The notes beneath the pieces are model-generated. The model worked only from the letters and a program-made list of their open reading frames with translations, searched no databases and had not been told where the DNA came from. Both the position numbers and the translations under genes were made by a program. From Antedon bifida (taxonomy: Eukaryota; Echinodermata; Crinoidea; Comatulida; Antedonidae): a DNA stretch of 64,000 nt. Location of the stretch: the NCBI GenBank assembly GCA_963402885.1, contig OY727103.1, positions 15,154,085-15,218,084 on the forward strand, in the 5' to 3' direction. Shown piece by piece: positions 11,501-46,932 of this stretch (position 1 is its first letter; each line of letters begins with the position of its first letter).

Positions 11501-14305
11501 TAGATGGCTGGCATGCATAAAGTGTTATAGCCCTCAAACATATGTAAAAAATGCCAACGCCACAGTACTTTAAATTCAAGTTAGAAATCAATTATTTAAA
11601 CATGTCACAACCTATTTGTAAAGTCAATGATTCGTAAACTTTGTAAAATACTACAAGTTTCACTGTATGTTGTTAGTGGCTACAGTACTTGAATTTTCTA
11701 ACAAACATTATAAGTACGAAATTCTTCAACCTTAAAAAATAAATTAGTTAGTTAATTCTTCTGTTGAACTTAATATTTAAGGTATAATGTCCTTGAAATT
11801 TTAAACTTTTGACATTGAATTTCCTTGAAATGTCCAGGAATTGTACTAGCTCTGTACGATCCAGTTATTACAATACAAGAGATTGAAGTTTACCAAAAAG
11901 ATATATCGCTCTACTATATACAGAACTTATAAGAATATATATTTTTAATTTTTCAAATTCTAAAAAAAAAATAAGATCAAAAAACATAAGTTTACACATC
12001 CAAAGTGTTTTGGAATGCGTGTAAAATACTAACAATAATTAGATCGGCATAAACAGTATTTAATAATCGAATTAAACATTCAAATTTACATTCACAAAAG
12101 GTGCGAGAGTTGTGAAATTTTGGAAAAGACTGTGATTAATAATGAACGTTTTGAACAATTAGTTAAGGGCTCTAAAACTCCCTGGTCCATCGGTTGAATT
12201 AAGCTGCTTGTGTTTGGTGGCAGAAAAATTGCTTTAACATTGCCATCGAGTAGAAATCAACTGCGCCTCTTCGGGGTGTGCGGGTGAATTATCGAGTAGC
12301 AACACAATTTTGTATGGGACATTCTTTCTGGAACAAAACCTTTTTACGTGTGTAACGAATGGTGGAACCATTTTTTTAAAACAAACTTGTCCATCTACGC
12401 ATTATGTTGGCTGTAATAATGGACTGGTAGATCCTCCATCTTGTCATGTTTAAAACACCGTGGTCTTGCCGGTTTGTGAATGAAGGCAAGTGGCACTTTA
12501 GGCAAGATGCTTTACTCTCATTGCCTTGTCCTTCGGATGGGATGTAAAGCCGTTGGTCCCGTGTACTTGGTACACTATTCGGAAAAGAGTAGGGGATCCA
12601 GCACTGCTGGCTGCCGTGGGTCCGTAGAGGGCCTAATCCGAATCTCCTCAGTTTCCAGTTAAGCTTGAGGACTAAGATAATTACCTTTTACCTTTACATG
12701 TTGCGCTCATGTTTGTGCAACACCTCTCTTTGGCTGTCTTAAGGCATAAGCCACCTTCCGCGTTAAAAAGTTGATCCCTTGTCAGACCTTCAATTATCTA
12801 TTGTAATTTTGATTTAAAGGCATCAACTGCATCAACATTTGCAGATTAACTTTTGCTTTGTAGTGAAACTGAGCGAATTGCATGTCTAATTTTAAAATGT
12901 GAAAGCCACCCAGTGCTGGCTTTAAACTTCTACCATGATTGTGGGTAAAGATCCTTATCAAATATCAATGCCTTCTTGTAACGGACGTCCTGATATTGGT
13001 GCTCCCTTGGCGAATTGTAGTTGCGTCCTCCAAACAGAGTTGTGGTAGTTCTGCTACTGAATAAGTGTCTTTCAATCTTGTTTCTTGATGCCCGTATCAT
13101 AGATACGGTAGATTTCGGTAATTTAAACTGCCGAGCCACAGATTGAGTTGAGGCCCCCTTCTTTTCTTCAATTATTTTCATTTTCACATCCAAAGATATA
13201 GTTTTGCAGTTTTTTAGCATTTGCCATTTGTAACATCATTATACAATGCGTGTTAATTAAAAAGTGATTGAAATACATTCAATTTAAACATAAGAAAATA
13301 AACAAACAATTCGTTGATTTATTTTTAAAAAGGCGGTTCTTAATAACAACTTAGCATTTATGTTTTAATGTGTGTTAGTTACGTAATATTGAATTAAAAG
13401 TTTCCGTTGTCGAGAAAACTTTGTTTATGATCGTTTATAAATAAACCATGTGCTATTCAAACGTAAACAATGTTTGCAGTGGACGGAGTTATCCCACGAT
13501 CACAGGCTGTTGAACAGCGGCTGTTAATATCTGTTGGCAAAGTTGAAAGCTCGGCTCAAAAAGTCAAAACAAAGTACCGTACATACGTACCGAATTACGC
13601 TATGTTGAAATCCGATAACATAATAAGGATATGCATGTTTTCTGTCGCTTAAAACAGTACTGCTGATTTATCAATTCTCACAAAAACCTGATTTGACCTT
13701 AACCAAAGTTTGTATAAAATAATGGTTTTTAAATTACGTCATCGCTTTTGTTTTAGGTTCGCAAAATTCAGAATTTTTAGTCGCGTGCAACGCGACTTTA
13801 CACCTTGACAACTTAAGCATGCGACTGCAGCCATGTATATGGCCTTGTTTTAATTGGGGTTCATAATTGAGGGGTTTTACTGTATAGTTACAATTCACAT
13901 TGATTATTGTTAATTTTGTTACATTAAAATAAAATAATATTTATAATAAAAATAATTATAATGTAATTCTCTTTATGTTTTATAGGTAAGGTGCAACTTG
14001 TTCCAACAAGCAAAACAAATTCCAGCTTAGGAAAAGCATTAACAAATCAGGCGTCGATGCAGCTAGGCCAGCAAATAACGTTCAGCCAAGCGGCATCGCA
14101 TTTACAATCACATCAACTCATGGCAAACCTTATCACGACAACTCAACAGGGAAAACCAATACATATAAATAACGCACTACTACAGAATCATACAGCCCTA
14201 CCTACAGTGGTCCAAGGCAAAGGCACATCAGCTCTCACGTTAGCATTCAACCAGCAACCAATTTTTCTTCAGGGACAAAATATAGTAGAGCATCAACAAC
14301 AATAG
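2587..14305 (+). CDS. ATXN7: Ataxin-7 family protein, SAGA deubiquitinase-module subunit (3' nine exons; 5' end outside window)
   Basis: Exons by splice sites and frame: 2587-2954, 4295-4535, 6178-6257, 6632-6939, 7576-7750, 8168-8289, 8850-9654, 10126-10330, 13986-14305 (TAG at the end), giving 874 visible residues. The diagnostic part is the SCA7 zinc-binding domain in exons 3-4, followed by a second ataxin-7 block (CHYGSHHVGRG..) in exon 6. The rest is low-complexity Pro/Ser/Thr/Gln-rich sequence, typical of the family. Known role: ATXN7 anchors the USP22/ATXN7L3/ENY2 deubiquitinase module to SAGA, and its SCA7 domain binds nucleosomes. Vertebrates have ATXN7, L1 and L2; an invertebrate copy is probably pro-orthologous to these. 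The polyQ-bearing N-terminus of the human protein is not in view. Exon limits rest on consensus sites, not transcripts. Confidence 0.92.
3029..3311. mobile_element. MITE family C, copy 1
   Basis: Starts with ACAGTACAGAAAGAAATTA and ends with the inverse TTTGTTTCTGTACTATA, enclosing internal CTTCGTA / TACGAAG inverted motifs. A second copy lies at 7112-7443 with the same ends. Non-autonomous, no coding capacity, inside an ATXN7 intron. Confidence 0.7.
4093..4210. mobile_element. MITE family A, copy 1 (divergent)
   Basis: Short inverted-repeat element with the family core TGTGATGTGCCCATATA and the right end ATAGTGTAGACAGAG. The left end is eroded. Lies in the ATXN7 intron before exon 4295-4535. 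See the family description at 21411-21547. Confidence 0.75.
6023..6130. mobile_element. MITE family A, copy 2 (left end lost)
   Basis: Contains CCAAATATGGTATTGATGTG and ends GTTTGATAGTGTACATAGAGC. It sits about 50 bases upstream of the SCA7 exon at 6178, so it approaches the polypyrimidine tract of that acceptor. Confidence 0.75.
6178..6939 (+). CDS. ATXN7: SCA7 zinc-binding domain exons of the ATXN7-like gene
   Basis: Two exons (6178-6257 and 6632-6939) encode DREYDPNKHCGVAGEDGKPC, then LRSLTCKTHALSLRRKVPGR. The Cys-x(9)-Cys-x(5)-Cys-x(2)-His ligand set matches the SCA7 domain of ataxin-7, as does the following basic stretch and KLLAERK. The intron between them splits the domain directly after the third cysteine and its lysine. 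Downstream residues are Ser/Thr/Pro-rich linker. In SAGA this domain contacts the H2A/H2B surface of the nucleosome. Confidence 0.93.
7112..7443. mobile_element. MITE family C, copy 2
   Basis: Same termini as 3029-3311 (ACAGTACAGAAAGAAATTA at the left, TTTTCGTTCTGTACTGTA at the right) and shared internal motifs such as TGAGGTTACGAGG and AAAAGTTGCAGTATTTT. It lies in the ATXN7 intron before exon 7576-7750. An open frame at 7314-7754 runs through this MITE into the exon but is in the wrong frame. Confidence 0.7.
7792..7946. mobile_element. MITE family B, copy 1
   Basis: Left end GCTTGGTTCCCACTAGAG and right end CTCTAGTGGGAACCAAGC are perfect inverted repeats. The flanks are TTAA on the left and ATAA on the right, suggesting a TTAA target-site duplication of piggyBac type. 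It lies 41 bases downstream of the splice donor of exon 7576-7750. Confidence 0.8.
8168..8289 (+). CDS. ATXN7: Second conserved ATXN7 block (GRGVYLFDRR motif)
   Basis: This 122-nt exon encodes VCHYGSHHVGRGVYLFDRRL followed by an amphipathic stretch ending in DKQLNPPPS. It aligns with the human ATXN7 segment that has GSRQIGRGYYVFDSRWNRLR. The block is conserved across ATXN7, ATXN7L1 and ATXN7L2 and is the strongest support, besides SCA7, that this is an ataxin-7 and not another SCA7-domain protein. Flanking phases fit: the exon ends in phase 2 and joins a lysine codon at 8850. Confidence 0.9.
8575..8780 (-). mobile_element. SINE fragment, reverse orientation
   Basis: AGTACACCGGGGTAACCCCC at 8651 is the reverse complement of the body segment shared by the SINEs at 30935-31190 and 33053-33395. 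No A/B box is visible here, so it is a body fragment. A GGAGGG..TTCTACT stretch at its right side resembles the end of MITE family D. In an ATXN7 intron. Confidence 0.55.
9900..10103. mobile_element. MITE family B, copy 2
   Basis: Left end GCGTGGTTTCCACTAGAACG, right end GCGTCGCTAGTGGGAACCAA, same family as 7792-7946, right flank TTAA. It ends only about 23 bases before the exon at 10126, so the branch point of that acceptor must lie in or at the edge of the element. Confidence 0.8.
12229..12330 (-). pseudogene. Tigger transposase DDE-domain remnant
   Basis: On the minus strand, the bases around 12240-12300 read LLLDNSPAHPEEAQLISTRW, the conserved second-aspartate motif of pogo/Tigger/jerky transposases (LLLDNAPAHP-type). 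A stop follows shortly after and the surrounding frame is interrupted. It lies on the expected C-terminal side of the HTH remnant. Confidence 0.8.
12490..12690 (+). mobile_element. SINE-like insertion nested in the Tigger element
   Basis: The segment CCTTCGGATGGGATGTAAAG, then CCGTTGGTCCCGTGTACTTG, resembles the 3' part of tRNA-derived SINEs common in marine invertebrates. It shares CGGAAAAGAGTAGGGG with the SINEs at 31020 and 33240. It separates the HTH and DDE parts of the transposase and ends near an A/T-rich TTACCTTTTACCTTT tail. Confidence 0.5.
12930..13220 (-). pseudogene. Tigger transposase N-terminus (CENP-B-like HTH), truncated
   Basis: The 96-codon frame reads ISLDVKMKIIEEKKGASTQS, then VARQFKLPKSTVSMIRASRN, which is the first helix-turn-helix of the CENP-B/pogo/Tigger family. 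The frame decays after about 55 residues. It is a transposase remnant in the element 10396-13882, not a host gene. Confidence 0.85.
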
Positions 14306-14315
14306 TGAAGTATTA

Positions 14316-14321
14316 AATAAA
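14316..14321 (+). terminator. Possible poly(A) signal of the ATXN7-like gene
   Basis: AATAAA lies 11 bases after the stop codon. This is very close, so a longer 3' UTR using a signal further right (for example in the AT-rich DNA around 17000) is equally possible. Only transcript ends could decide. Confidence 0.25.
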
Positions 14322-15582
14322 TAGTGTGAAATCACCCGATAGATCACATTGATAAATAGTATTAGAGTTTGTGTCTCAGTGTGAACTGAAGCTTAAATTG
14401 TTTTGCATTTATATTGGACATCAGTTCACATTGAATTTACAATAAGGTTTGTTTGTAATGTGAACATGAATTACTGAGCTTGTGGACAGTCTTACCATGT
14501 GAAGAGGGCTTTAAACATCACAAATGTGCCTTTGATTGTTACTACCTGTAGGCAATTCAACATAGTACTTAATTGTACCAGCATTTTGTAATTTTTAGAG
14601 ACCAAACATTTATTATTCCCCTGCCCACAATTTCTGGTTTCCAAAAGAAACTATTCACAATAATCTTATTACAAATTTAATCCTATACGGCACCACATCA
14701 AATTTAATCCTATACCTATTAAATCCTTAAATATTTATTAACTTATCTCACTTAAGTGCGACTAATGATTATGGCCAATGGTTTTTAGAATTGAAAAGCA
14801 AAAGCAAAGTTTAAGATTATTAAGACCATAAGAAAATTATGATTTTGGAGTGTTAACTGTTTTATAAAATTTAGCAAGTCCGTAAAAATTAAATATTTCC
14901 TCTGCAACATTTTTCTGTGGTTTTTACATGACGTAAGACTTTCCGCAACCACAAATTATATCCAATAATTGATTTCATTGCCACTCATTTTTGTTGCAAT
15001 ATCTGATAACAGTTAAAACATTTATTTATCTATGTCCTAAAGCGTAATATTACTTAATATTTGTTAATTGATTCGCGAGTGGTCTATTTTCAAGGGATGA
15101 TAAAAACAGTGGCGTCGTTTTAAGCAGCAGGGCTTTATGCAATGGTGTGTATATCTTAAGAAGTGCAATCTTAAATGTCCCAACTCTTTATTCATTTTCC
15201 TCCAAACTAGTTTACACCCTTTAAAACGATAGCCAATCAGAATCTTGTAAATGATTCCGACAAACAGTATATCAATTACCAGTACTACTAGTACATTTTA
15301 ATCAAGAGTAATAATACCTGTATCTCAGGGTGTTTTTCTTTTGTTCTTTTCTGTTGGGCATCTTGTATTGTTATCAACATACTACGGTATTATATTGTTA
15401 TAATAAGTATGTACTAACTATGTCTTCAAAACTTTAAACTTATTTTACTGGTGCAACAACCAGTCGAAAGAAAACAAAGTTTAAGAATCCGAATATTAAA
15501 AATAGGGAGTTTTTGATTTGCGACAATGACATATCTATAGGCACATGCAAAGAAATTGGAACATTCGTCCGCACTCCACACG

Positions 15583-15720
15583 GTATAAGTGGTTTCTAGG
15601 TTCGAGTGACGGCCGTGGAACAACCTAGGTTCGGTCAATCGATTTTCGCAAATCGACATAGTATAAGTGGTTTCTAGGTTCGAGTGACGACCTCGGAACA
15701 ACCTATGTCAGGTCAATCAG
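15583..15720. repeat. 78-bp tandem duplication
   Basis: GTATAAGTGGTTTCTAGGTT followed by CGAGTGACG occurs at 15583 and again at 15661, each continuing into GGAACAACCTA. Two head-to-tail copies with a few differences. Confidence 0.8.
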
Positions 15721-17064
15721 TTGTTGCAAAACAGAAGCTCTCTATGCTAATGCACTTGCCCATACCAAGAGCATTCACTAGCCTAAAGGGGCAAGATATG
15801 TTTAGGTTATAGTATTTCATCATTTATTGTGTTTGCCATTAGGAAATCGGTACTGGTAATCACAAGCCGGAGCAATAAGTTAATACATTGCTTTCTAGCA
15901 CTGTTTTATACACCTTATTTATTTTGTTGATTGATATATCATTGAGGAAATATGCAATTAATAACATTTTTCTCAATTTTTTTTTATTGAGAGAAATTAG
16001 TTTTTCAGTGTTAAAAGCCAATAACAGTTATATTCCGGTCCCATTTGTTCGATATTTGAACAACGCGTATTTTGAAAGGTCATGACCTGATTTGACCTTT
16101 GAACAAGCTTCCAGTTAAATGTACTAGTTAACTACTAAGAGTTGTATTAGTTTACTTGCACTTTTTTTATATTTATGTCCTGGAATATAATTCGACAGAA
16201 GGATCCCACTTTTGTTATAATTTTTTATACTAAAAAATGTCTGATGTAGTTGAGACATTGATAAAGTGTTGTATAGGTTTATGGTTGAAGTAAGAGATTA
16301 ATTTAATGAGAATTTATGTGATTTATAATGAAATATAAAATGTTAAATAGAAGAAACAATTGAGTTCATTAATTAATCGATGTTAATTAATTGGGGAAAA
16401 AATTTATCTAATTACATAAATTAAAAAGTTGAAAGAAATTATCACAATTTAATTTTGTTATATTGTGGTTGAGATATTTATACCGAAAATTAGCAGTATG
16501 TTCACTTTGTATATAATATTCAATTGTTATTGTTTGCATTGCAGTTCTATCCTGTGAAATTGGATAGAAAGTAAAGGCGATTTCTGGTGTTTACAATTTC
16601 TAATGTTAATAATATAAAATTTAGTTATGCCAACATTGATAATAATAATGCATAATTGTTTTTCATATGCTCCACAATTTTGACCTGGATGTTTAAATTT
16701 TGTAAACTTTGTTTATGTCACGAAATTTATTGCATTTTCATGAAGAGATTTTTATAAATTTAGTGAGTTATTTTATGATTATATCTATGTTCTAATGTCT
16801 TAGGTTTTCTCATTCGAACGGCTACACTTATACAAAAAGTTGCCTTATTACCAATGTGCATAATTAATTAAAAAATAATTGTTTTATATTGTTAATTATA
16901 ATAGAAATGTTAAAACCAGAATTGTTTATTTATTAAGAACAATGAATTTGATCTCTTTGTATGCAATAGTGGAGAAAGATTTTCTGTATAGCTTGATACT
17001 AGAAATAAATATGAATAAACATGAACATTGTGTTGTAATAGTCTGTGTACAAGTAGCCTATGCC

Positions 17065-17365
17065 CTAGGAGGTCAAAGGGCAAAGTTTGGGTTAAAGGTC
17101 AAATGGAAGTTGACCTCTAGGGTCGAGAGAGCATCTTACCCCACCTGATACTAAGAGGTCAAAGGTTAGAGGTCAGAGTCCAGGGGTTAAAGGTCAAATG
17201 GAAGTTGACCTTTAACCTCTGACATTTGACCTTTAACCTCTGACATTTGACCTTTAACCCCTGAACTTTGACCTCTTAGTACTTGGGACTAGCCTGCATA
17301 AAAGTATCAGATGGAGACAGATGCTCTCAATCTCTGGAGTCAGATGCTGTCGACCCTAGAGGTCA
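17065..17365. repeat. Hairpin element rich in AGGTCA half-sites
   Basis: About ten AGGTCA/TGACCT hexamers lie in 300 bases, in both orientations, forming inverted repeats (CTAAGAGGTCAAAGG against CTTTGACCTCTTAG). Several are spaced as DR1: 17070-17082 (AGGTCA-A-AGGGCA), 17089-17101 (GGGTTA-A-AGGTCA), 17156-17168 (AGGTCA-A-AGGTTA) and 17184-17196 (GGGTTA-A-AGGTCA). DR1 is the binding form of RXR, HNF4 and COUP-type nuclear receptors. The arrangement also fits a foldback MITE, so regulatory use is only a possibility. Confidence 0.6.
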
Positions 17366-18289
17366 GCAACATCCGATCCTCGACTAACACTGTAACAACA
17401 AAATTCAAATTCACTATCTTTTTATATTTAATCACGTACATGGTTTTACATTTCTATTCCATGAACACAGTTTAAGAAACAAATAAAGAAGTCTATTGCT
17501 TACTCTTATCTGATAAATTGATAGCCAATTAACATATTAACTAGTTGCGGTAAAATAGTACAGCTTGTTTACTTATTCTAAATCATAGTAAAAACAATTA
17601 TTTTAGCTTTGGGATGATGTATAAAAACTACAGTGGCGCCCTTGTAGGCCGTGTTGATAAATAGATAAATGGATATTATGAATCTATTGAAATTGAATTT
17701 AAATTTTACTTTATAATACATGAAAAAAATCTGTAATAACATAATAAGCAATTGCATTTTAGTGGTAAATTGTAAATAACTCAAGGTACAGAATAAACAT
17801 ATGTTAATTAACGTTGCCACCAACCAATGGCAATTGAGATTACTTGTATATTTACATACAGGTGAGAAAATTTAAATTAAACTCCAACTATAATAATTAT
17901 TTATTCCTCAAAAAATCATAACTTGAAATACAAATGCATCTATATTTCCTTCAAACAAACACAAATTTCATCCCAAAATAAACTAAAAACTTATTAATTT
18001 TTTTCTATATATTGGTTTCTGTTGAGTTGAACAATTTACCATAACAGGAAGTCAACCTATGACCTAACAGTATGTAAATTATTTATGTCATTTTTTCAAA
18101 GTTGTCTTGACGACCATACACCAACATGACGTCAGAGATCTGAAGTTGTCGCAAATCGTAAGCTCACTAGTGCTCACTCAAATAAAAAAAACTTTCTTTA
18201 CAACAATCCAACTGTAAGCAAACGAGTGAAAACCACAATAATAGGTAATAGTGTACAATGACTGGGAAATAACAAGTGTAGTAATAATA

Positions 18290-18425
18290 CCCGATTCACA
18301 TGTGTAATGTAAACGCAGTGTTGAAACTTATTAGAAAGATCGGCGCACAGACCTCTGCGTTGTATGCTTTCATACCAAGATAACAATTTGATACATTTTT
18401 TAGATTTATGTACGTGTGAATCGGG
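18290..18425. mobile_element. MITE family E, TA-flanked
   Basis: Ends CCCGATTCACATGTGTAATG and CGTGTGAATCGGG are inverted repeats, with TA on each side. About 136 bp, no coding capacity. One copy seen in the window. Confidence 0.7.
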
Positions 18426-18745
18426 TATAAAGACAACTTTAACAATGTTTAAATCTAATAATTAATAGTAATAATATCAAATAAGAAAAATAAGACCTTT
18501 TTATATGCGTCAGTTGAATCAAAGTAAAAGTGGGTTGAATCAATATAACCCTAGTTTAATTTTCTCTTAAATCACTAGCATTTACAGATTGTTAGTTTCA
18601 ACAGACCTAAATTAACCATATATGTATTATAATTACACTTCTTCTATCGTGCTGTATTAAACTTTACAACTAACTCATTGCAGTTTGGTATCAAAATCAG
18701 GCTACCGCTTGCTAACCTAAATGCCTTTCTTGGACATTTCAATAT

Positions 18746-43151
<24,406 letters not shown>

Positions 43152-43395
43152 AGAGATTTGCTAATCTATAGAAAAACAACAGAGGATTAATAAAGATTGA
43201 AAATATAAACTGCATAAAGCAATACAATCCGATACAAAATCTAGTTTTGCATATTTTAAATTGTTCTACCTTATACTGTACATCAGTATTCCGATACCAT
43301 TTTTATTGATAGTTTTTCCTGTATGTAACTATTAGTAATTTTTAAATTTGTATGCTTCTCTCAATTGTAAATATATATAATTTGTTGGAAATACT

Positions 43396-43401
43396 AATAA
43401 A
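43396..43401 (+). terminator. CCDC77: CCDC77 poly(A) signal
   Basis: AATAAA lies 245 bases after the CCDC77 stop, followed by a T/G-rich stretch (GTAATAGTTGTTTG) that could be the downstream element. It is the first canonical signal after the stop. Confidence 0.7.
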
Positions 43402-43596
43402 TTTTGAATAGTAATAGTTGTTTGAAAAAAATATCTTTATTTAATTTTTTCCTTAATTTTGGTGTTGTAATGTCATTAAAGAAATACAGAAACCTCTCCA
43501 CCACTTTTTATTATTCTTCGGAATAAAACCAGACATAATAGGCAGCAGTGCACGAGAGTGTCCAGTATTGGGAGAGTTGTACTATAATGCAGAAAT

Positions 43597-43727
43597 GACT
43601 ACACTAGTTTGACAAAAAAAGTGTGATGTGTCCAAATATGGTAGTGATATGACCTCATCATGTCATATATGGGCACATCATATTGTTTTGTCACATACAG
43701 TTTGATACTGTAGACAGAGCTTAAGAC
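43597..43727. mobile_element. MITE family A, copy 7
   Basis: Contains GTGTGATGTGTCCAAATATG and ends AGTTTGATACTGTAGACAGA then GC and TTAA. The left end is eroded. Located about 200 bases beyond the CCDC77 poly(A) signal. Confidence 0.8.
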
Positions 43728-45928
43728 TCTACTATTAGACAACTCAGGCTATTGAAGTACTTTCTTGAAATCTGCTTTTAGTCAAAATCATGCTGTTCAG
43801 GGTCTTGGTCTAAGTAGACCAATCACAGAGTTCACAATTAACTGCTGGAAGCATCCAATATGTTAAAAATATTGTTCTTATTAAAAGACGAATCTTTGAT
43901 ACGCATTTACGTCAGATTTTTAAACACCCAAATGTGTCACATGTGCTCGAGTAATTAGTTCTTTCCTTTCCATTGTACGGATATTTTATGTGCCATATTA
44001 ATTTAATTTTCTATTTAATTGAAAATGAATTTGTGAAAAATCTGGAAATGATATTGTAAATCATCTTTGAAGAATATTTGAAAGACGATTAAAATGACGA
44101 CGTTATTGCACTTAGCTGGTGAGTAAATGCTGCCCTCGTGGGAAGAAAACAATCCTATTGTTACGGACTAGTTTTTAATATACTGTATCAAGTTAATAGC
44201 TTTTGAAATCTTACAAGTTTGTGGAAGATACAACATTTTGGAAAATTGAAGTTGAAAAACTTTTCTTAAAATCATTAATCAATTTTTAGTCTTTTTTACT
44301 TTAATTTTTACTTTCATAAAGTTGTCATAATAAAGTCAAATTTTGTGAGAACTTGCAAAAGTTTTTTATCTACTTGGTAACACAATTTACTTTGAAATGA
44401 TGGTGTCTTTTTTTGGTGTTATTTGTGTTGATAACTATAATTACTCTACTGTTTTGGAACACTGGCAACATCAATAATTAAGTTAATCTCTGGTTTAATA
44501 GCAGCTGTCTGAATATCTATAGCGATTAATAGCTTTTGGGCTCCAGTGAGCTTAGATCACGCTCATTTGGGATAAGTAGGATACTTAAACAGTACAACTT
44601 CCTGACCATTACCTCGGTATGGAGGAGTTGGGTTGTGTAGAGGACAACTATGACATCACAACCTCCTACATATTGGGATAGAAAAGGAGGAAATCTTTAG
44701 TACAGACATGGAGTAAAGAATAAGCATTCATTACTCCATGGTACAGAGAAAAAAAGAATTTCCATTTCAAGATGCAGAACTTCTCAAAATAAGTAGAATC
44801 GTGACCATATACACTAAACCTAAAATACTATTTTATAATGATGGTGAAGAAATTATAGATGACATCAAGACAAAAGGCTTTATGCAAAGATGAAGGAAAT
44901 GTGGAAAAAGTAACCATGAACAATTTGAAAAATCATTTCTTCGGCATTGCTTAAATTTTGTACCAAAAAAATAAAAGAATACCAGCTGAAGTAACCTTGA
45001 TATTATCTATAGAACTATATAAAAAGCTTGGCCATGTATCAATATAGGAAATGGTTTATGGCATTGGAATTCTGTACTACATATCTGGTCACTTGTTTGT
45101 CCAAAACCACAACAATATACTGTGCCCACCACTCCTACTATCTACAATTACCAAGGCCATAAGAATTTCAGTACGTCGTCAGAACCCTGGATGAAGGCTT
45201 ATGTACGTTAGGTAAGTTTAACACGTACAGGAAGTATTGCATATAAACAAAGACTTCTATTGTTTTGCTGGCTTATGTTTTCATGGGGGACATAGTTAAC
45301 AATAATGTAGGTGTACTCATTGTTGTAATACTTCATATCGTTGCTACAACTATTTAACTATTTAAACCATCAATAAGTACATATGAAATGAAGATGTAAT
45401 TTAGTAACCCTTCGCATTTTCAAATAGATTGTTTGCTCTTTTAAAGAGCAATATCTTCTTCTGCTTCGTAAGTTATTTAGAATCCTAAAAGAGGGTACAA
45501 ATGTGCAAATGTTGAAGTTGTAAATAAGTGCGTCAGATAACATAGTGTGAAAAGAATTCAAGATAGGTGGATAAGTTTTCCAGGTTGTTTAAGATACAGT
45601 ACTATAGCCAGTTGTATTCTAACTATAAATACTGTTCTACCTGGGAATATGAAAAGTCAAAAGACCAAACAGCAACATGTGCAGAAAACAAATCACCACA
45701 ATCTTCATGTATGTTCATTTTGGGCAAGCATTTTTATTATATTCACATTGGGTAAGCAATTTTTCTTACCAATACATTAATTACCTAAATCATCGTTGAT
45801 CCAGTAAAGTAGAAAAAGATCAGTTACCCTAAACACACATAATTCTTTTTATAATAACAAACATCTTTTCTACAACATAACATAAATTAGACTCTTGATG
45901 TTGTTGTTCAAACACTACATATTATAAA

Positions 45929-46053
45929 GATATTACCATAAATGGCAATGATATTACCTTAAATAGCAATGACGTTGCCATATGGAAACATTATCAACTT
46001 ATATGTAAATAATATCACCATATATAGAAATGACATTACCATTTATAGAAACA
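45929..46053. repeat. 21-bp tandem repeat
   Basis: GATATTACCATAAATGGCAA (21-bp unit) recurs at 45929, 45950 and, diverged, at 45971, 46010 and 46031 (GACATTACCATTTATAGAAA). A degenerate minisatellite. Confidence 0.75.
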
Positions 46054-46819
46054 ATATGATCATGTGTGTATCATTTCTTTTATCAACTAATATGTGTAAA
46101 CAGAGTTATTAATAAATTTTCTCTCCTTAAATACATAATATCATACTCACTTTCTTACATAATATTGCAAATAAACTCTACCACAAACATAAAAGGGACT
46201 ACTATTCTCCTCGTCCACATTTAGCCCTACCAATAATATTAACAGAATAATGTGTAAGTGTAGTATTAATGGTATAGTTAAATTATATGGATGGATTCCT
46301 TGGTTATTATTGTTACTGTTAAGTATATAATGAATAGATGTGTTTTCAAAATTCTTGATTAAAAAAATTCAAATAAAATAATAATAATAATATACAGTAT
46401 AGTTTAATAAATTTATTAATTACAATAATAACAGATATTGAAAAGAAATAGATATTGTTGATCAATAATTTTAATTTCCATAAAAACAAATTTGCATACT
46501 TCTTGTTTTCAATTTCGACCAATAGGAAGACATATCCATGGTTGTCCTGACGATGTATACAAATGTTGCCCAATAGGATTAGGGGATAACAATATACAGT
46601 AGGATATCATAGTATAAAAAGTTTTCTATAAGAAATATTGACAGGTTTTATCGGCTGATACAGCAGACACTATTAATATCACAAACACCAAAATGTAAGG
46701 ATGTTCCACACTTATAAACAAACAAGGTATTTAATTAACTTTACATCTTCGGTTTAAAACCAAAACGAAATGACATAATAATTGTACATACATGGTTAAA
46801 GGATATATAAAACACAATA

Positions 46820-46932
46820 CAGTGAAACTCTCACAGATTTCTGAAATTTTGACTAAACCCAAATTCTATTCACCCTTCGAGACATTGTTAGTGTCCGACT
46901 TAAGGGTGTCTAGAATTTGGTGAGAGTTTACT
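46820..46932. mobile_element. Small pogo-like MITE
   Basis: TA followed by CAGTGAAACTCTCACAGATT at the left, and AATTTGGTGAGAGTTTACTA at the right. The CAGTGAAACTCTC end resembles other pogo-group ends in the window. About 113 bp, right end slightly eroded. Confidence 0.55.

Larger units (their letters stand above)
10396..13882. mobile_element. Pogo/Tigger-type DNA transposon, decayed, about 3.5 kb
   Basis: Left end CAGTAAAACCCCTGAATTAT and right end ATAATTGAGGGGTTTTACTG are inverted repeats flanked by TA on both sides, the target duplication of the pogo branch of Tc1/mariner. Inside, on the minus strand, are a CENP-B-type helix-turn-helix (12930-13220) and a DDE-domain fragment (around 12230-12310), in the order expected for a Tigger transposase. 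The frame is broken by stops and by a nested SINE-like insertion, so the copy is dead. It fills most of the last ATXN7 intron (10331-13985). Confidence 0.9.
14322..18745. other. Convergent intergenic region between ATXN7-like and KDM5 genes
   Basis: About 4.4 kb between two tail-to-tail genes. Beyond likely 3' UTRs, I see a 78-bp tandem duplication (15583-15720), the AGGTCA hairpin element (17065-17365) and a TA-flanked MITE (18290-18425). No frame here looks coding. Confidence 0.6.

Noticed and set aside
12480-12662. 60-codon plus-strand frame
   Set aside because: Falls within the SINE-like insertion; the frame is incidental.
44094-44119. ATG ACG ACG TTA.. followed by a GTGAGT donor on the plus strand, a possible first exon
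   Set aside because: Only nine codons, no recognisable downstream exons, no homology.
45155-45215. Exon-like stretch with AG before and GTAAGT after (YVVRTLDEGLCTLG)
   Set aside because: Short, no family match and no partner exons in phase; likely chance or repeat remnant.
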